Assembly (NCBI RefSeq): GCF_003258705.1
Contig: NZ_CP029480.1
Coordinates: forward strand, 4,092,001-4,156,000
DNA from: Arcticibacterium luteifluviistationis
Lineage (GTDB): Bacteria; Bacteroidota; Bacteroidia; Cytophagales; Spirosomataceae
Direction: 5' to 3'
DNA: 64,000 nucleotides
The notes under the pieces were generated by a model, which worked only from the letters and a program-made list of their open reading frames with translations, did not search any database and was not told the origin of the DNA. Every line of letters starts with the position of its first letter. Position 1 is the stretch's first letter. Of the stretch, positions 1 through 8,609 are shown piece by piece. Made by a program: the position numbers and the translations under genes.

Positions 1-819
1 ACCGGTCTAAACCTTGGCCATAGAACAGAGCTTTTTAACGGTTTTTATTTTAACACAGATATTCAGGTAAACAAACGAGAGGACTTTGGCGATTTTAAGT
101 TTTCTAGGCTTGGTGATGAACTTTTTGACGAAAACGACCCGCAGGTTTTCCCAAACAGCACCATTCTGAAAACAAATTTCAAGATAGACTATACGCCAAA
201 ACAGCTCTACATTTCAGAACCCAATGAAAAGATAGTTTTAGGCTCTAAATTTCCAACGTTCAGTTTGCAGTACAAGCGAGCATTTCAATTAGACAATGAG
301 CTCAAAAAAGCTTTTACTAACATAGAGTTTAATATCGCTCAATATTTTAATGTGGGGATACTCGGCACTTCGGAATACAAAATCAGTATTGGTAAGTTTT
401 TAGATACCACCAAGGTTGCTCCCATGGATTATAAATATCAAAGAGGTGGTGACCCCATTTGGTTTTCGCCTAGTATGTCTACCTATCAACTCATTCCTCA
501 AACATTTAGCACTTTCGGTTGGGTATTTGAATCACATTATGAACATCAGTTTAATGGCTTTTTGACCAGCAAAATCCCACTCATTAATAAAACTGGCATT
601 AATACTACCGTAGGAGCGGGTCTGCTTTATGTACCTGAGCAAAACTACCAATACTCCGAGCTTTATGCTGGCATAAATAGAGTTTTTAAACTAGGTAAAG
701 CCAGATTTAGGCTTGGAGCGTATTATGTTACCTCACAGTCAAATCAATTTGGTTTTGACAGTGGTTTTAAGTTCTCTCTAGAGCCTTATAATAGAAATAA
801 GAATACTTGGAGTTTTTGA
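1..819 (+). CDS. DUF5686 family outer-membrane protein, C-terminal part (5' truncated by window)
   Basis: Frame 1 is open from the first base of the window to the TGA at 817-819, so this is the last 272 residues of a longer protein. An internal ATG at 265 is not the true start, because the reading continues upstream with the same style of sequence. The visible part has alternating aromatic/polar beta-strand character and segments such as NSTILKTNFKIDYTPKQLYI and FPTFSLQYKRAF, which match my memory of the C-terminal barrel of DUF5686 proteins. Those proteins begin with a carboxypeptidase-like regulatory domain and sit in the outer membrane; their function is unknown. Family assignment is from recognition, not a search. 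Confidence 0.75.
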   Translation, partial: TGLNLGHRTELFNGFYFNTDIQVNKREDFGDFKFSRLGDELFDENDPQVFPNSTILKTNFKIDYTPKQLYISEPNEKIVLGSKFPTFSLQYKRAFQLDNELKKAFTNIEFNIAQYFNVGILGTSEYKISIGKFLDTTKVAPMDYKYQRGGDPIWFSPSMSTYQLIPQTFSTFGWVFESHYEHQFNGFLTSKIPLINKTGINTTVGAGLLYVPEQNYQYSELYAGINRVFKLGKARFRLGAYYVTSQSNQFGFDSGFKFSLEPYNRNKNTWSF

Positions 820-893
820 TAAAAGCTCCTAATCCAAAGGGATTAGAACTAATCTCTGTTTTTTTTTAGACCTTTGCAGTCAAATCCTTTTGC

Positions 894-2045
894 ATGCAAA
901 AAAGAAACATAGCCATATTAGGTTCTACTGGCTCTATTGGCTCTCAAGCCTTGGAGGTTATTGAAGCCAATTCTGATTTATTTCAAATAGAAGTACTAAC
1001 CGCTCAAAACAATGCGGATTTACTTATAAAACAAGCCGCCAAGTTTAAACCAAACGTGGTGGTCATAGGAAACGAAGAGCTTTACGACCAAGTTTCAAAC
1101 GCTCTTGACCCTTTAGACATAAAAGTTTATGCAGGTCAAAATGCTCTTGGAGCTGTGGTGGAATCTGACGAAGTACATATGGTGCTAACAGCACTAGTGG
1201 GTTACGCAGGTTTACTTCCTACTATCAGAGCCATAAAAGCAAGAAAGCATATCGCCCTTGCCAATAAAGAAACCTTGGTGGTGGCTGGTGAATTAATTAC
1301 ACAGTTGGCTATTGAAAATAAGGTTGAAATTTTACCCGTTGATTCTGAGCACTCTGCTATTTTTCAATGTTTAGTGGGTGAAAACTTAAACCCTATTGAA
1401 AAAATTGTATTGACTGCTTCTGGCGGACCGTTTAGAGGAAAAGACAGAGCATTCTTAGAAACCGTCACAAAAGAACAAGCCCTCAAGCATCCAAACTGGG
1501 AAATGGGAGCCAAAATCACCATTGACTCTGCTTCCTTAATGAACAAGGGTTTGGAGGTTATTGAGGCAAAATGGCTGTTTGACTTAAAGTCGGAACAGAT
1601 AGAAGTCATCGTGCACCCACAAAGTATTATCCACTCCTTGGTACAGTTTGAAGATGGAAGTATGAAAGCTCAAATGGGCTTGCCAGACATGAAACTTCCT
1701 ATTCAATATGCCATAGGTTTTCCACAACGATTAAAGTCTGACTTCCCAAGGTTTGACTTTATGGATTACCCAAACTTAACTTTCGAAAAACCTGATTTAG
1801 AAACTTTTAGAAATCTTGGCTTTGCTTTTAATGCCCTTAATCAAGGCGGAAATATGGCCTGTATCGTGAACGCAGCTAATGAAATTGCTGTTGATGCTTT
1901 TCTTAAAGACAAAATTGGTTTCCTTCAAATGTCTGATTTGATAGAAAACTGCATGAACAATGTGTCCTTTGTGAAAAAACCGAGTTTGGATGATTATATT
2001 GAAACTGACAAACAAACTCGTGTAAAAGCCCTTGAGCTGATTTAA
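894..2045 (+). CDS. dxr: 1-deoxy-D-xylulose 5-phosphate reductoisomerase
   Basis: This cytoplasmic enzyme converts DXP to methylerythritol 4-phosphate with NADPH, the committed step of the non-mevalonate isoprenoid pathway. The 383-residue length is normal. The N-terminal Rossmann motif GSTGSIGSQALEVI (residues about 9-22), ANKETLVVAG (about 124-133), the metal-site segment LPVDSEHSAIFQ (about 148-159) and SASLMNKGLEVIEAKW are all present. The start ATG follows a TTAGACCTTTG sequence by 16 nt, which resembles the Bacteroidota -7 element with one mismatch. An RluA-type pseudouridine synthase follows 42 nt downstream on the same strand. Confidence 0.97.
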   Translation: MQKRNIAILGSTGSIGSQALEVIEANSDLFQIEVLTAQNNADLLIKQAAKFKPNVVVIGNEELYDQVSNALDPLDIKVYAGQNALGAVVESDEVHMVLTALVGYAGLLPTIRAIKARKHIALANKETLVVAGELITQLAIENKVEILPVDSEHSAIFQCLVGENLNPIEKIVLTASGGPFRGKDRAFLETVTKEQALKHPNWEMGAKITIDSASLMNKGLEVIEAKWLFDLKSEQIEVIVHPQSIIHSLVQFEDGSMKAQMGLPDMKLPIQYAIGFPQRLKSDFPRFDFMDYPNLTFEKPDLETFRNLGFAFNALNQGGNMACIVNAANEIAVDAFLKDKIGFLQMSDLIENCMNNVSFVKKPSLDDYIETDKQTRVKALELI

Positions 2046-2087
2046 AGAATTTACATCTTTGAAACCGTAAAATAGCGGTAAAGAACT

Positions 2088-2813
2088 ATGAAAAAACCAT
2101 TTAGAGTAATATACGAAGACAATCACCTAGTTATAGTAAATAAGAGAGCTGGGGTACTTGTTCATGGCGATAAAACTGGAGACAAGACTCTGGAGGAAGC
2201 TGTCAAAGAATATATTAAAGAAACTTATAATAAACCCGGTGCCGTGTACTTAGGAACGGTTCACCGTCTAGACAGGCCAGTAAGTGGTTTGATTATTTTC
2301 GCAAGAACATCAAAGGCTTTAGAAAGGATGAATGAGCTTTTTAGAAAAAGACACATTCAGAAAACTTATTGGGCCATCACAAGAAATAAGCCTAGAATAA
2401 AGAAAGGAAGATTAACCCACTGGTTAGTTAAAGACCAAGATAGAAATGTGGTAACAGCCCATGATGAGGAAGTACCAAACAGTAAAAAAGCAGAACTAGA
2501 TTATAGGTATGTAGGCACTATTAATAAGCACCACTTAATTGAAGTAGAACCTATCACAGGACGTTCTCACCAAATTCGTGTACAGCTTGCGAGTATGGGC
2601 TGCCCTATAAGAGGCGACTTGAAATATGGCTATCCAAGACCTAATCCAGATGCGTCTATTAATTTGCACTCGAGAAGAGCATACTTTATTCACCCAGTGA
2701 AAAAAGAGCCTGTTTTATGCAAAGCACCATTGCCAGAAAATGCATTCTGGGAAGAGTTCCTTCAATTAGAAACAGAGGATATTAAAGATGACACAATGAA
2801 GTTTCTTCATTGA
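2088..2813 (+). CDS. RluA-family RNA pseudouridine synthase
   Basis: This enzyme isomerises specific uridines in rRNA or tRNA to pseudouridine. The diagnostic motif HRLDRPVSGLIIFARTSKA (residues about 59-77) contains the catalytic Asp in RLD, and the later GRSHQIRVQLA segment (about 157-167) is typical of the RluA/RluC/RluD fold. At 241 residues it lacks an N-terminal S4 domain, as in the shorter RluA/TruC-type members. The exact target cannot be decided from sequence, so no symbol is given. It ends in a hairpin terminator shared with the small convergent gene that follows. Confidence 0.93.
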   Translation: MKKPFRVIYEDNHLVIVNKRAGVLVHGDKTGDKTLEEAVKEYIKETYNKPGAVYLGTVHRLDRPVSGLIIFARTSKALERMNELFRKRHIQKTYWAITRNKPRIKKGRLTHWLVKDQDRNVVTAHDEEVPNSKKAELDYRYVGTINKHHLIEVEPITGRSHQIRVQLASMGCPIRGDLKYGYPRPNPDASINLHSRRAYFIHPVKKEPVLCKAPLPENAFWEEFLQLETEDIKDDTMKFLH

Positions 2814-2843
2814 AAAGTAGACCAGTAAAATGGTCTATCTTTT
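2813..2843 (+). terminator. Hairpin terminator after the RluA-family gene
   Basis: A stem TAGACCA / TGGTCTA (2818-2824 and 2831-2837) with loop GTAAAA is extended by AAAAG / CTTTT after one bulged T, and ends in a short T run. It overlaps the stop codon of the small leftward gene at 2842, so it may serve both strands. Confidence 0.7.
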
Positions 2844-3009
2844 AAATTTCAGTAAGATTAGCTTGTTCTTCAAAAATGTCGGCATTTGCTCTATTAAAGG
2901 TCTTTTTAATACCTTCAAAAGCTCCGGCTAAAATGCCCATTGGTAATAACAAGGGCATAAATATTAGCCATTGTACAACCATTAGTAGATTGACGTTCCT
3001 TTTTTTCAT
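2842..3009 (-). CDS. Small single-pass membrane protein, 55 residues
   Basis: An open frame runs leftward from ATG at 3009 to TAA at 2842-2844. The N-terminus MKKRNVNLL is followed by a hydrophobic stretch with Trp, Pro and Gly (about residues 8-30, VVQWLIFMPLLLPMGILAGA), then a polar tail with acidic residues (FNRANADIFEEQ). The positive-inside start, one membrane span and soluble tail look like a real short protein and not chance coding. I do not recognise the family. It lies between the convergent RluA-family gene and the nagB fusion and is co-directional with nagB. Absence of homologues in relatives would argue against it. Confidence 0.55.
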   Translation of the reverse strand: MKKRNVNLLMVVQWLIFMPLLLPMGILAGAFEGIKKTFNRANADIFEEQANLTEI

Positions 3010-3071
3010 ATCGTTATATATGCACGTTAGTAATTAATTTTTCAATAGTGGGTTGGTACTAACTTAACGCA

Positions 3072-3137
3072 AAAATTCTTAGGTTTATTATAAAAAACTG
3101 CCTTTTAGTACAATTTTCACTTAAACCTAAGAATTTT
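3072..3137. repeat. Perfect 16-bp inverted repeat with 34-nt spacer
   Basis: The arms at 3072-3087 (AAAATTCTTAGGTTTA) and 3122-3137 (TAAACCTAAGAATTTT) are exact reverse complements. The pair lies downstream of the leftward nagB fusion and upstream of the small membrane-protein gene. The low GC content and the long spacer differ from the compact GC-rich terminators elsewhere in this window. It could be an unusual terminator, an operator pair or a tiny MITE-like element. No clear target-site duplication flanks it. Confidence 0.8.
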
Positions 3138-3169
3138 ATTTTACGGTAACAATATTTAGAACAAAATAT

Positions 3170-5092
3170 TTAGAAATGATACCTGACAAATGCTTCCATA
3201 GCCTCATACTCCGCTAAGCCGAGGTCATTATAGAGTTTTGCAGTTCCCTGATTTCTTTCTTCCGCTCTTTGCCAAAACTCACGTGAATCCGCTCCTTGGA
3301 AAACAACTCCATCTTTCTGAGACTGGTGTTTGAAAATTCCCATACGTTTTTGCATTACTTGATTAGGACTCATTGGTACAGCCATTTCAATTTCATGAAT
3401 ATCCCACTCCGCCCAAGCTCCTCTATAAAGCCACACCCAGCAGTCTTTCATGTAATTTTTATGCCTAAGTTCTTTCAAAGATTCAAAAATAGCATCTAAA
3501 CAAACCTTGTGCGTGCCATGTGGATCAGCAAGGTCACCAGCAGCATAAATTTGCTGAGGCTTTAATTCTTCAATCAAAGCAGAAACTATCTTAACATCTT
3601 CTTTCCCTAAAGGGTTTTTCTGAACTCTTCCGGTTTCATAAAAAGGCATGTCCAAGAAATGTACATTTTCTGCCGGAATACCCACAAGTCTACAAGTGGC
3701 TTTGGCTTCTCCTTTTCTGATAATTCCTTTCACAAGTCTTACTGTTGGGCTATCCAGCTCACTGTCTTTCTTGTTATTTAAATAATCAATAGCATCTTTA
3801 TAGGTCTCAAGCGTCTCTTTATTTTCTACATTGAAGCCTTTATTATAATCTATCACAAATTCCAAAAACCTGTGAGCTTCTTCATCTGAAACTGCAATGT
3901 TTCCTGAAGTTTGATAAGCTACATGCACATCTTGCCCTTGATCTACCAATCGCTGAAAAGTACCACCCATAGAGATGATATCATCATCAGGGTGCGGACT
4001 AAAAATCAAGCATTTCTTCTTCTTCGGCAAGGCTCTTTCTGGCCTGTGTGTATCATCAGCATCTGGTTTTCCACCTGGCCAACCCGTGATGGTACGTTGA
4101 AGCTGATTAAAGATGTCGATGTTGATATCATAAGCATTACCCGAAGATGCCAATAAATCACTAAGACCATTATCATTATAATCTTCATTAGTGAGCTTTA
4201 AAACTGATTTACCCAGACCTATAGACAGGCCAGTAACAGCTTTCTTTGTCATACTGTTGGTCCACTTTACGTCTTCCACCAACCATGGCGTCTTCATTCT
4301 TTTTAATCCCGAACCAGCAGCTTCGTCAATAACAAAAAGTGCATTCGGATGCTTTTGAAGATATGACGAAGGGTTTTGAGCAGAAACCGTACCCTCAACC
4401 GCATTACAAATCATTGGAGCTTTTCTTTCTCCCCAAGCTAATAAGACAATTCTCTTTGCTTGAAGAATCTTGGCTACACCCAAGGTGATTGCTTTCTTAG
4501 GAACTTTAGTAAGCTCACCGCCAAAATCAGTTTTAGCTGCCGCTCTAGTAGATTGATCTAACATCATCAATCTAGTTTTTGTGTTTTCTAAAGAACCTGG
4601 CTCGTTAAAACCAATATGCCCATTACCTCCAATTCCCAAAAGTTGAAAATCTAAGCCTCCAGCATCTTTAATTTTTTTCTCATAATCTTGACAATGCTGA
4701 GCAAGCATACTAGGAGAAACAGTACCGTCCGGAATATGAAAATTTCCAGGCTCAATATCTACATGATCAAAAAGTTGCTCCTTCATGAACCTCCAATAAC
4801 TCTGAATGGCGTCAGGCTGCATTGGGTAGTATTCATCAAGGTTAAAGCTTATTACATTTTTAAAACTAAGCCCCTCCTCTTTATGCATTCTTATAAGTTC
4901 TGCATAAACAGTTTTTGGAGAAGAGCCTGTTGCCAATCCTAATACGGCTTGTTGACCAGCCTTCTGCTTCGTTTTAATAAGTTCGGCTATTTCATTCGCA
5001 ACAGCCTTTGATGCCTCTTCTGAGTTTGGGAAAATGCGAGTAGGCACTTTCTCGTAGGCTATGGGTTCACGTATAATCTGGGTTTCTTGCAT
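3170..5092 (-). CDS. nagB: Glucosamine-6-phosphate deaminase fused to a PIG-L/LmbE-type deacetylase domain
   Basis: Residues about 1-270 form a NagB domain that converts glucosamine-6-P to fructose-6-P and ammonia: GLATGSSPKTVY, SFNLDEYYPM and LGIGGNGHIGFNEPGS carry the active-site Asp/His/Glu residues. Residues about 355-640 form a PIG-L/LmbE-type domain with FSPHPDDDIISMGG and a later DPHGTHKVC, the metal-binding pattern of GlcNAc deacetylases. This two-domain form of about 640 residues is known in Bacteroidota. The frame is open to a TTG at 5119, but that TTG lies inside the promoter element CAAATATA (5117-5124), so the ATG at 5092 is chosen. The domain pairing suggests coupled amino-sugar deacetylation and deamination. 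Confidence 0.93.
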   Translation of the reverse strand: MQETQIIREPIAYEKVPTRIFPNSEEASKAVANEIAELIKTKQKAGQQAVLGLATGSSPKTVYAELIRMHKEEGLSFKNVISFNLDEYYPMQPDAIQSYWRFMKEQLFDHVDIEPGNFHIPDGTVSPSMLAQHCQDYEKKIKDAGGLDFQLLGIGGNGHIGFNEPGSLENTKTRLMMLDQSTRAAAKTDFGGELTKVPKKAITLGVAKILQAKRIVLLAWGERKAPMICNAVEGTVSAQNPSSYLQKHPNALFVIDEAAGSGLKRMKTPWLVEDVKWTNSMTKKAVTGLSIGLGKSVLKLTNEDYNDNGLSDLLASSGNAYDINIDIFNQLQRTITGWPGGKPDADDTHRPERALPKKKKCLIFSPHPDDDIISMGGTFQRLVDQGQDVHVAYQTSGNIAVSDEEAHRFLEFVIDYNKGFNVENKETLETYKDAIDYLNNKKDSELDSPTVRLVKGIIRKGEAKATCRLVGIPAENVHFLDMPFYETGRVQKNPLGKEDVKIVSALIEELKPQQIYAAGDLADPHGTHKVCLDAIFESLKELRHKNYMKDCWVWLYRGAWAEWDIHEIEMAVPMSPNQVMQKRMGIFKHQSQKDGVVFQGADSREFWQRAEERNQGTAKLYNDLGLAEYEAMEAFVRYHF

Positions 5093-5116
5093 AATTTTTT
5101 TTCGGTATAAATCAGA

Positions 5117-5124
5117 CAAATATA
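5117..5124 (-). promoter_or_regulatory. -7 promoter element for the nagB fusion
   Basis: The leftward strand reads TATATTTG, an exact match to the Bacteroidota -7 consensus TAnnTTTG, 24 nt before the ATG at 5092. No convincing -33 TTG is seen. Confidence 0.55.
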
Positions 5125-5270
5125 ATATTAAATAAATTGCCTATTGAAATATTATATATTAAATTATTTTAATTATTGCTGTGGTAGATCCATTCATAAA
5201 CAATAAGGACTAGTCAAAACCATTCCACACCGATAAAACAGAAACCATACCATATAATTAAGACGAGTGT

Positions 5271-5278
5271 TATCTTTG
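5271..5278 (+). promoter_or_regulatory. -7 promoter element for the TonB receptor operon
   Basis: TATCTTTG matches TAnnTTTG exactly and lies 33 nt before the ATG at 5312. It rules out the longer upstream GTG start, because that codon would lie 5' of the transcription start. Confidence 0.55.
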
Positions 5279-5311
5279 CATCCTTTAAAAGCAACACTGC
5301 GTAACTCTACA

Positions 5312-7669
5312 ATGAAGATAATCAATTACCTCATTCTTTTCACATTAATTTCATTATCTACCTTAGCTCAAAGCTCTAGCCTTAGTGGCTATATAAGCGA
5401 TGCAGAAAATGGAGAGGGAATGATTGGCCTTTCTGTTTATGTAAAAGAGGCAAAGACAGGAACTCAAACTAATGCATATGGTTTTTATTCGATTACCCTG
5501 CCTCAAGGCGATTACACGCTGGTTTTAACTTACCTAGGCTATGAGACCTTAGAAAAAAACATTTCGCTTACCGAAAACCAAACACTGAATTTAGAAATGA
5601 CTTCGGTTTCGTCTGCTCTAGATGAAGTGGTAGTTAAAGCGGAACGAGAAGACCAAAATGTAAAAAGCATGGAAATGTCTGTTAATAAAGTAGACATGAA
5701 AACCATTAAAAAAATGCCTGCATTTATGGGGGAAGTAGACGTCATCCGAAGCATCCAGTTCTTGCCAGGTGTGAGTACCGTAGGAGAAGGAGCTTCTGGT
5801 TTTAATGTAAGAGGTGGAGGAATTGACCAAAACTTAGTGCTGCTAGACGAAGCACCTGTTTATAACTCTTCACATTTGTTTGGCTTTTTCTCCGTTTTTA
5901 ATCCTGATGCGGTTAAAGATGTTAAACTGATAAAAGGTGGTATTCCTGCAAATTATGGTGGTAGAATCTCGTCCATTCTCGATGTAAGAATGAAAGAAGG
6001 AAACTCCAAAAAGGCAGAATTCACTGGCGGAGTTGGTACCATTTTCTCACGCTTTGCTTTTGAAAGCCCTATTCTAAAAGAAAAAGGTTCTTTTATTGTA
6101 GCCCTTAGGCGTTCTTATATTGACGTACTCGCCAAACCTTTTCTAAAAGGTGACATTAAAGACTCTAAGTTTTACTTCTATGACTTTACTGCCAAAGGAA
6201 ACTTGAAAATAAACGACAAGAACACCGTTTTTCTTAGTGGATATTTGGGACGTGATGTATTTGGTTCGGGCTTTGGTTTTAACTGGGGAAACACCACCAC
6301 CTCACTTCGATGGAATCACATATTTAACGAGAAACTATTCATGAACGCTACCGTCTTTTATAGCAATTATGACTACCTCCTTGATACTGATTTAAATGAC
6401 GAAAACGACCAAGACTCTTTCGAGTGGAAATCAAATATTGAAAACTACAGTATCAAACCAGATTTTCAATATTTCATTAACCCTAAAAACACGCTTAGTT
6501 TTGGTGGACAAAGTATCTATTACAATTTTAACCCTGGTCAAGCCACGGCTGTATCAGGTGGCCAACGAATCAGTATTGGTCTGGAAAACAAATATGCTGT
6601 AGAATCAGGTCTTTATGTGAGTTTGGAACAAAAGGTAAACGAAAAGCTCTCATTGCAATATGGCATCAGGTATTCCGACTACAGGTATTTAGGTTCTGGA
6701 ACTGAGGTTATTCTTAACGAGACAGGTGTGGAACCCGGAGATAGAAAAAATGTAACAGAAGTTAACGATATCGGGAAAGGAGAGCTCATTCAACAATACG
6801 GAAACTGGGAGCCAAGAGCCTCCGCTAATTATAGCATAAACTCAAGCAGCTCTATAAAAGTAAGCTATAACCGCTTAGCTCAATACATTCATTTGCTTTC
6901 AAACACCACTGCTTCTTCTCCATTAGACGTTTGGACACCGAGTAGCAATAATATCAAACCTCAAATAGGCGACCAAATAGCATTAGGATACTTCAAAAAC
7001 TTTGACAATAATACCTATGAGGCTTCTGTAGAGGTTTATTATAAGAAACTTCAAAATCAAATTGACTATGTCAGAAATGCCGACCTTTTCTTAAACCCCA
7101 CCGTTGAAGCAGATCTACTTTCGGGCGATGGTAGAGCCTACGGAGCTGAATTTTATGTCAAAAAGAATAAAGGAAAATTTAATGGCTGGGTGAGCTATAC
7201 CTTAGCCAGAACCGAAAGACAGGTGGAAGGTCTCAATAATAATGATTGGTTTCCGGCAAGAATTGACAAACTTCATAATGTGTCTTTAGTCGGAATATAT
7301 GACACTGAAAAAAAATGGAACTTCTCTGCCACATTTAATCTATCGTCAGGAACTCCAGCCTCCTTCCCTACCAGTAAGTTTATTTGGCAAGATATAGCCC
7401 TTCCACATAACTATACCGATGCTCGTAACTCCTACCGTATTCCTGCATCTCACCGTTTAGACCTAGCAGCTACCAAAAAAAACAAACACGCTTTGTTTAA
7501 AAAGGGAGAAAGTGAATGGGTTTTTTCTGTTTATAACGTCTACAATCGACGAAATGCATTCTCGGTATATGTAAGACAAAAAGAAGATAACTTCTCCCAA
7601 ACAGAAGCAGTAAGGTATTCTGTTTTCGCTTCTATCCTACCAGCTGTTACATACAATTTCAAATTCTAG
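5312..7669 (+). CDS. TonB-dependent outer-membrane receptor with carboxypeptidase-like N-terminal domain
   Basis: This 785-residue outer-membrane transporter takes up an unknown ligand using TonB energy. It has a Sec signal peptide ending near LSTLAQ (about residue 20), then a carboxypeptidase-regulatory-like beta-sandwich (about 25-105, GYISDAENGEGMIGLSVYV), then the plug (about 120-250, with IRSIQFLPGVSTVGEGASGF and NVRGGGIDQNLVLLDEAPVY) and a beta-barrel to the C-terminus. The frame is open upstream to a GTG at 5267, but signal-peptide position and the promoter fix the ATG at 5312. It is followed after 3 nt by a DUF4249 lipoprotein, a known pairing. It is not a SusC/SusD locus: no SusD homologue is present. 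Confidence 0.93.
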   Translation: MKIINYLILFTLISLSTLAQSSSLSGYISDAENGEGMIGLSVYVKEAKTGTQTNAYGFYSITLPQGDYTLVLTYLGYETLEKNISLTENQTLNLEMTSVSSALDEVVVKAEREDQNVKSMEMSVNKVDMKTIKKMPAFMGEVDVIRSIQFLPGVSTVGEGASGFNVRGGGIDQNLVLLDEAPVYNSSHLFGFFSVFNPDAVKDVKLIKGGIPANYGGRISSILDVRMKEGNSKKAEFTGGVGTIFSRFAFESPILKEKGSFIVALRRSYIDVLAKPFLKGDIKDSKFYFYDFTAKGNLKINDKNTVFLSGYLGRDVFGSGFGFNWGNTTTSLRWNHIFNEKLFMNATVFYSNYDYLLDTDLNDENDQDSFEWKSNIENYSIKPDFQYFINPKNTLSFGGQSIYYNFNPGQATAVSGGQRISIGLENKYAVESGLYVSLEQKVNEKLSLQYGIRYSDYRYLGSGTEVILNETGVEPGDRKNVTEVNDIGKGELIQQYGNWEPRASANYSINSSSSIKVSYNRLAQYIHLLSNTTASSPLDVWTPSSNNIKPQIGDQIALGYFKNFDNNTYEASVEVYYKKLQNQIDYVRNADLFLNPTVEADLLSGDGRAYGAEFYVKKNKGKFNGWVSYTLARTERQVEGLNNNDWFPARIDKLHNVSLVGIYDTEKKWNFSATFNLSSGTPASFPTSKFIWQDIALPHNYTDARNSYRIPASHRLDLAATKKNKHALFKKGESEWVFSVYNVYNRRNAFSVYVRQKEDNFSQTEAVRYSVFASILPAVTYNFKF

Positions 7670-7672
7670 AAA

Positions 7673-8578
7673 ATGAAAAAGATAATAATTCCAACGTTTG
7701 CTTTGCTTTCATTAGCACTAAGTTTTAGTTCCTGTGAAGATGTCATTGATATTGATGTTCAAGATGCCGTAGAGCAACTAGTAATAGATGGGTGGCTAAC
7801 CAATAAAGCGGAAGACCAATATATAAAACTCAGCCTTACTCAGCCATATTTTGACAATTCCGATGTTAGATTCGTTTCTGGAGCAGAGGTAGTCGTTTTT
7901 GAAGCAGATAGTACCGCTCACCCTTTTACCGATATGGGAGATGGCCGATATTTACTAAAAAAGGAAGATGCTGGCTTCTTAGAAGAGAATGGCCAATACG
8001 CTCTCTATGTCAAATATCAAAACGATGAGTTTGCTGCCCTATCCAAATTGAACAGAGTTCCAGCCATTGACTCTCTTTCCTATGAGTTCTTTGAGTTTCC
8101 CTTTGCAGCCGACGACAGCACAGAAAGCGAAGGTTATTTCGCCCAGTTTTACGCCACAGACCCAGAAGGTGAGGGAGACACTTATTGGATAAGAACAACT
8201 AAAAATGGTAAATTGATAAATGACCCAAGTCAAATTTCATTAGCCTATGACGCTGGTTTCTCTCCCGGTTCACGCTCTGATGGACTTCTTTTCATTTTGC
8301 CTGTAAGGCAATCTATAAATGATGGATTATATCAGCATAACGACTCTATTCATATAGAGATTTGGAGTATAACTCCAGATGCTTATCTATACCTAAGCCA
8401 GGTAGCCCAGGAATCTTCAAATGGTGGTATTTTTGCTACTCCACCCGCAAATATTCCTACCAATATTTTTAACCGCAATGAGAACTCTCCAAACAAGGCT
8501 TTGGGCTTTTTTGGTATCTCAGCGGTGAGTGAATTCTCCACTGTTTTAGATAGCACATTGGCTCGTCCAACAGATTAA
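7673..8578 (+). CDS. DUF4249 domain lipoprotein, partner of the TonB receptor
   Basis: This 301-residue protein has a lipoprotein signal ending in LSFSSC (Cys21), followed by EDVIDIDVQ, the typical start of DUF4249. The body predicts beta-rich segments (VVFEADSTAHPFTDMGDGRY). DUF4249 lipoproteins are regularly encoded directly after TonB receptors of this type and are thought to sit on the outer membrane as accessory or ligand-binding subunits, but no biochemical role is established. The start lies 3 nt after the receptor stop, so the two are almost certainly co-transcribed and translationally coupled. Confidence 0.9.
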   Translation: MKKIIIPTFALLSLALSFSSCEDVIDIDVQDAVEQLVIDGWLTNKAEDQYIKLSLTQPYFDNSDVRFVSGAEVVVFEADSTAHPFTDMGDGRYLLKKEDAGFLEENGQYALYVKYQNDEFAALSKLNRVPAIDSLSYEFFEFPFAADDSTESEGYFAQFYATDPEGEGDTYWIRTTKNGKLINDPSQISLAYDAGFSPGSRSDGLLFILPVRQSINDGLYQHNDSIHIEIWSITPDAYLYLSQVAQESSNGGIFATPPANIPTNIFNRNENSPNKALGFFGISAVSEFSTVLDSTLARPTD

Positions 8579-8587
8579 TTAATTTTG
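8558..8587 (+). promoter_or_regulatory. Two-element promoter for menB
   Basis: TTG at 8558-8560, a 19-nt spacer and TAATTTTG at 8580-8587 fit the Bacteroidota -33/-7 pattern. The -33 half lies in the end of the DUF4249 gene. The menB ATG follows 22 nt after the -7 element. Confidence 0.65.
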
Positions 8588-8609
8588 AGCCTTAATAAAA
8601 CCATATCCT

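Noticed and set aside
1797-2126. Minus-strand 109-codon frame over the dxr/RluA-family junction
   Set aside because: Lies opposite two well-supported genes and has no recognisable motif.
3010-3169. Extra gene in the gap downstream of the nagB fusion
   Set aside because: Apart from the inverted repeat, no coding frame of more than about 20 codons is open on either strand with a plausible start.
5267-5311. Upstream GTG start for the TonB receptor
   Set aside because: The -7 element at 5271-5278 lies inside this extension, and the signal peptide starts only at the ATG at 5312.
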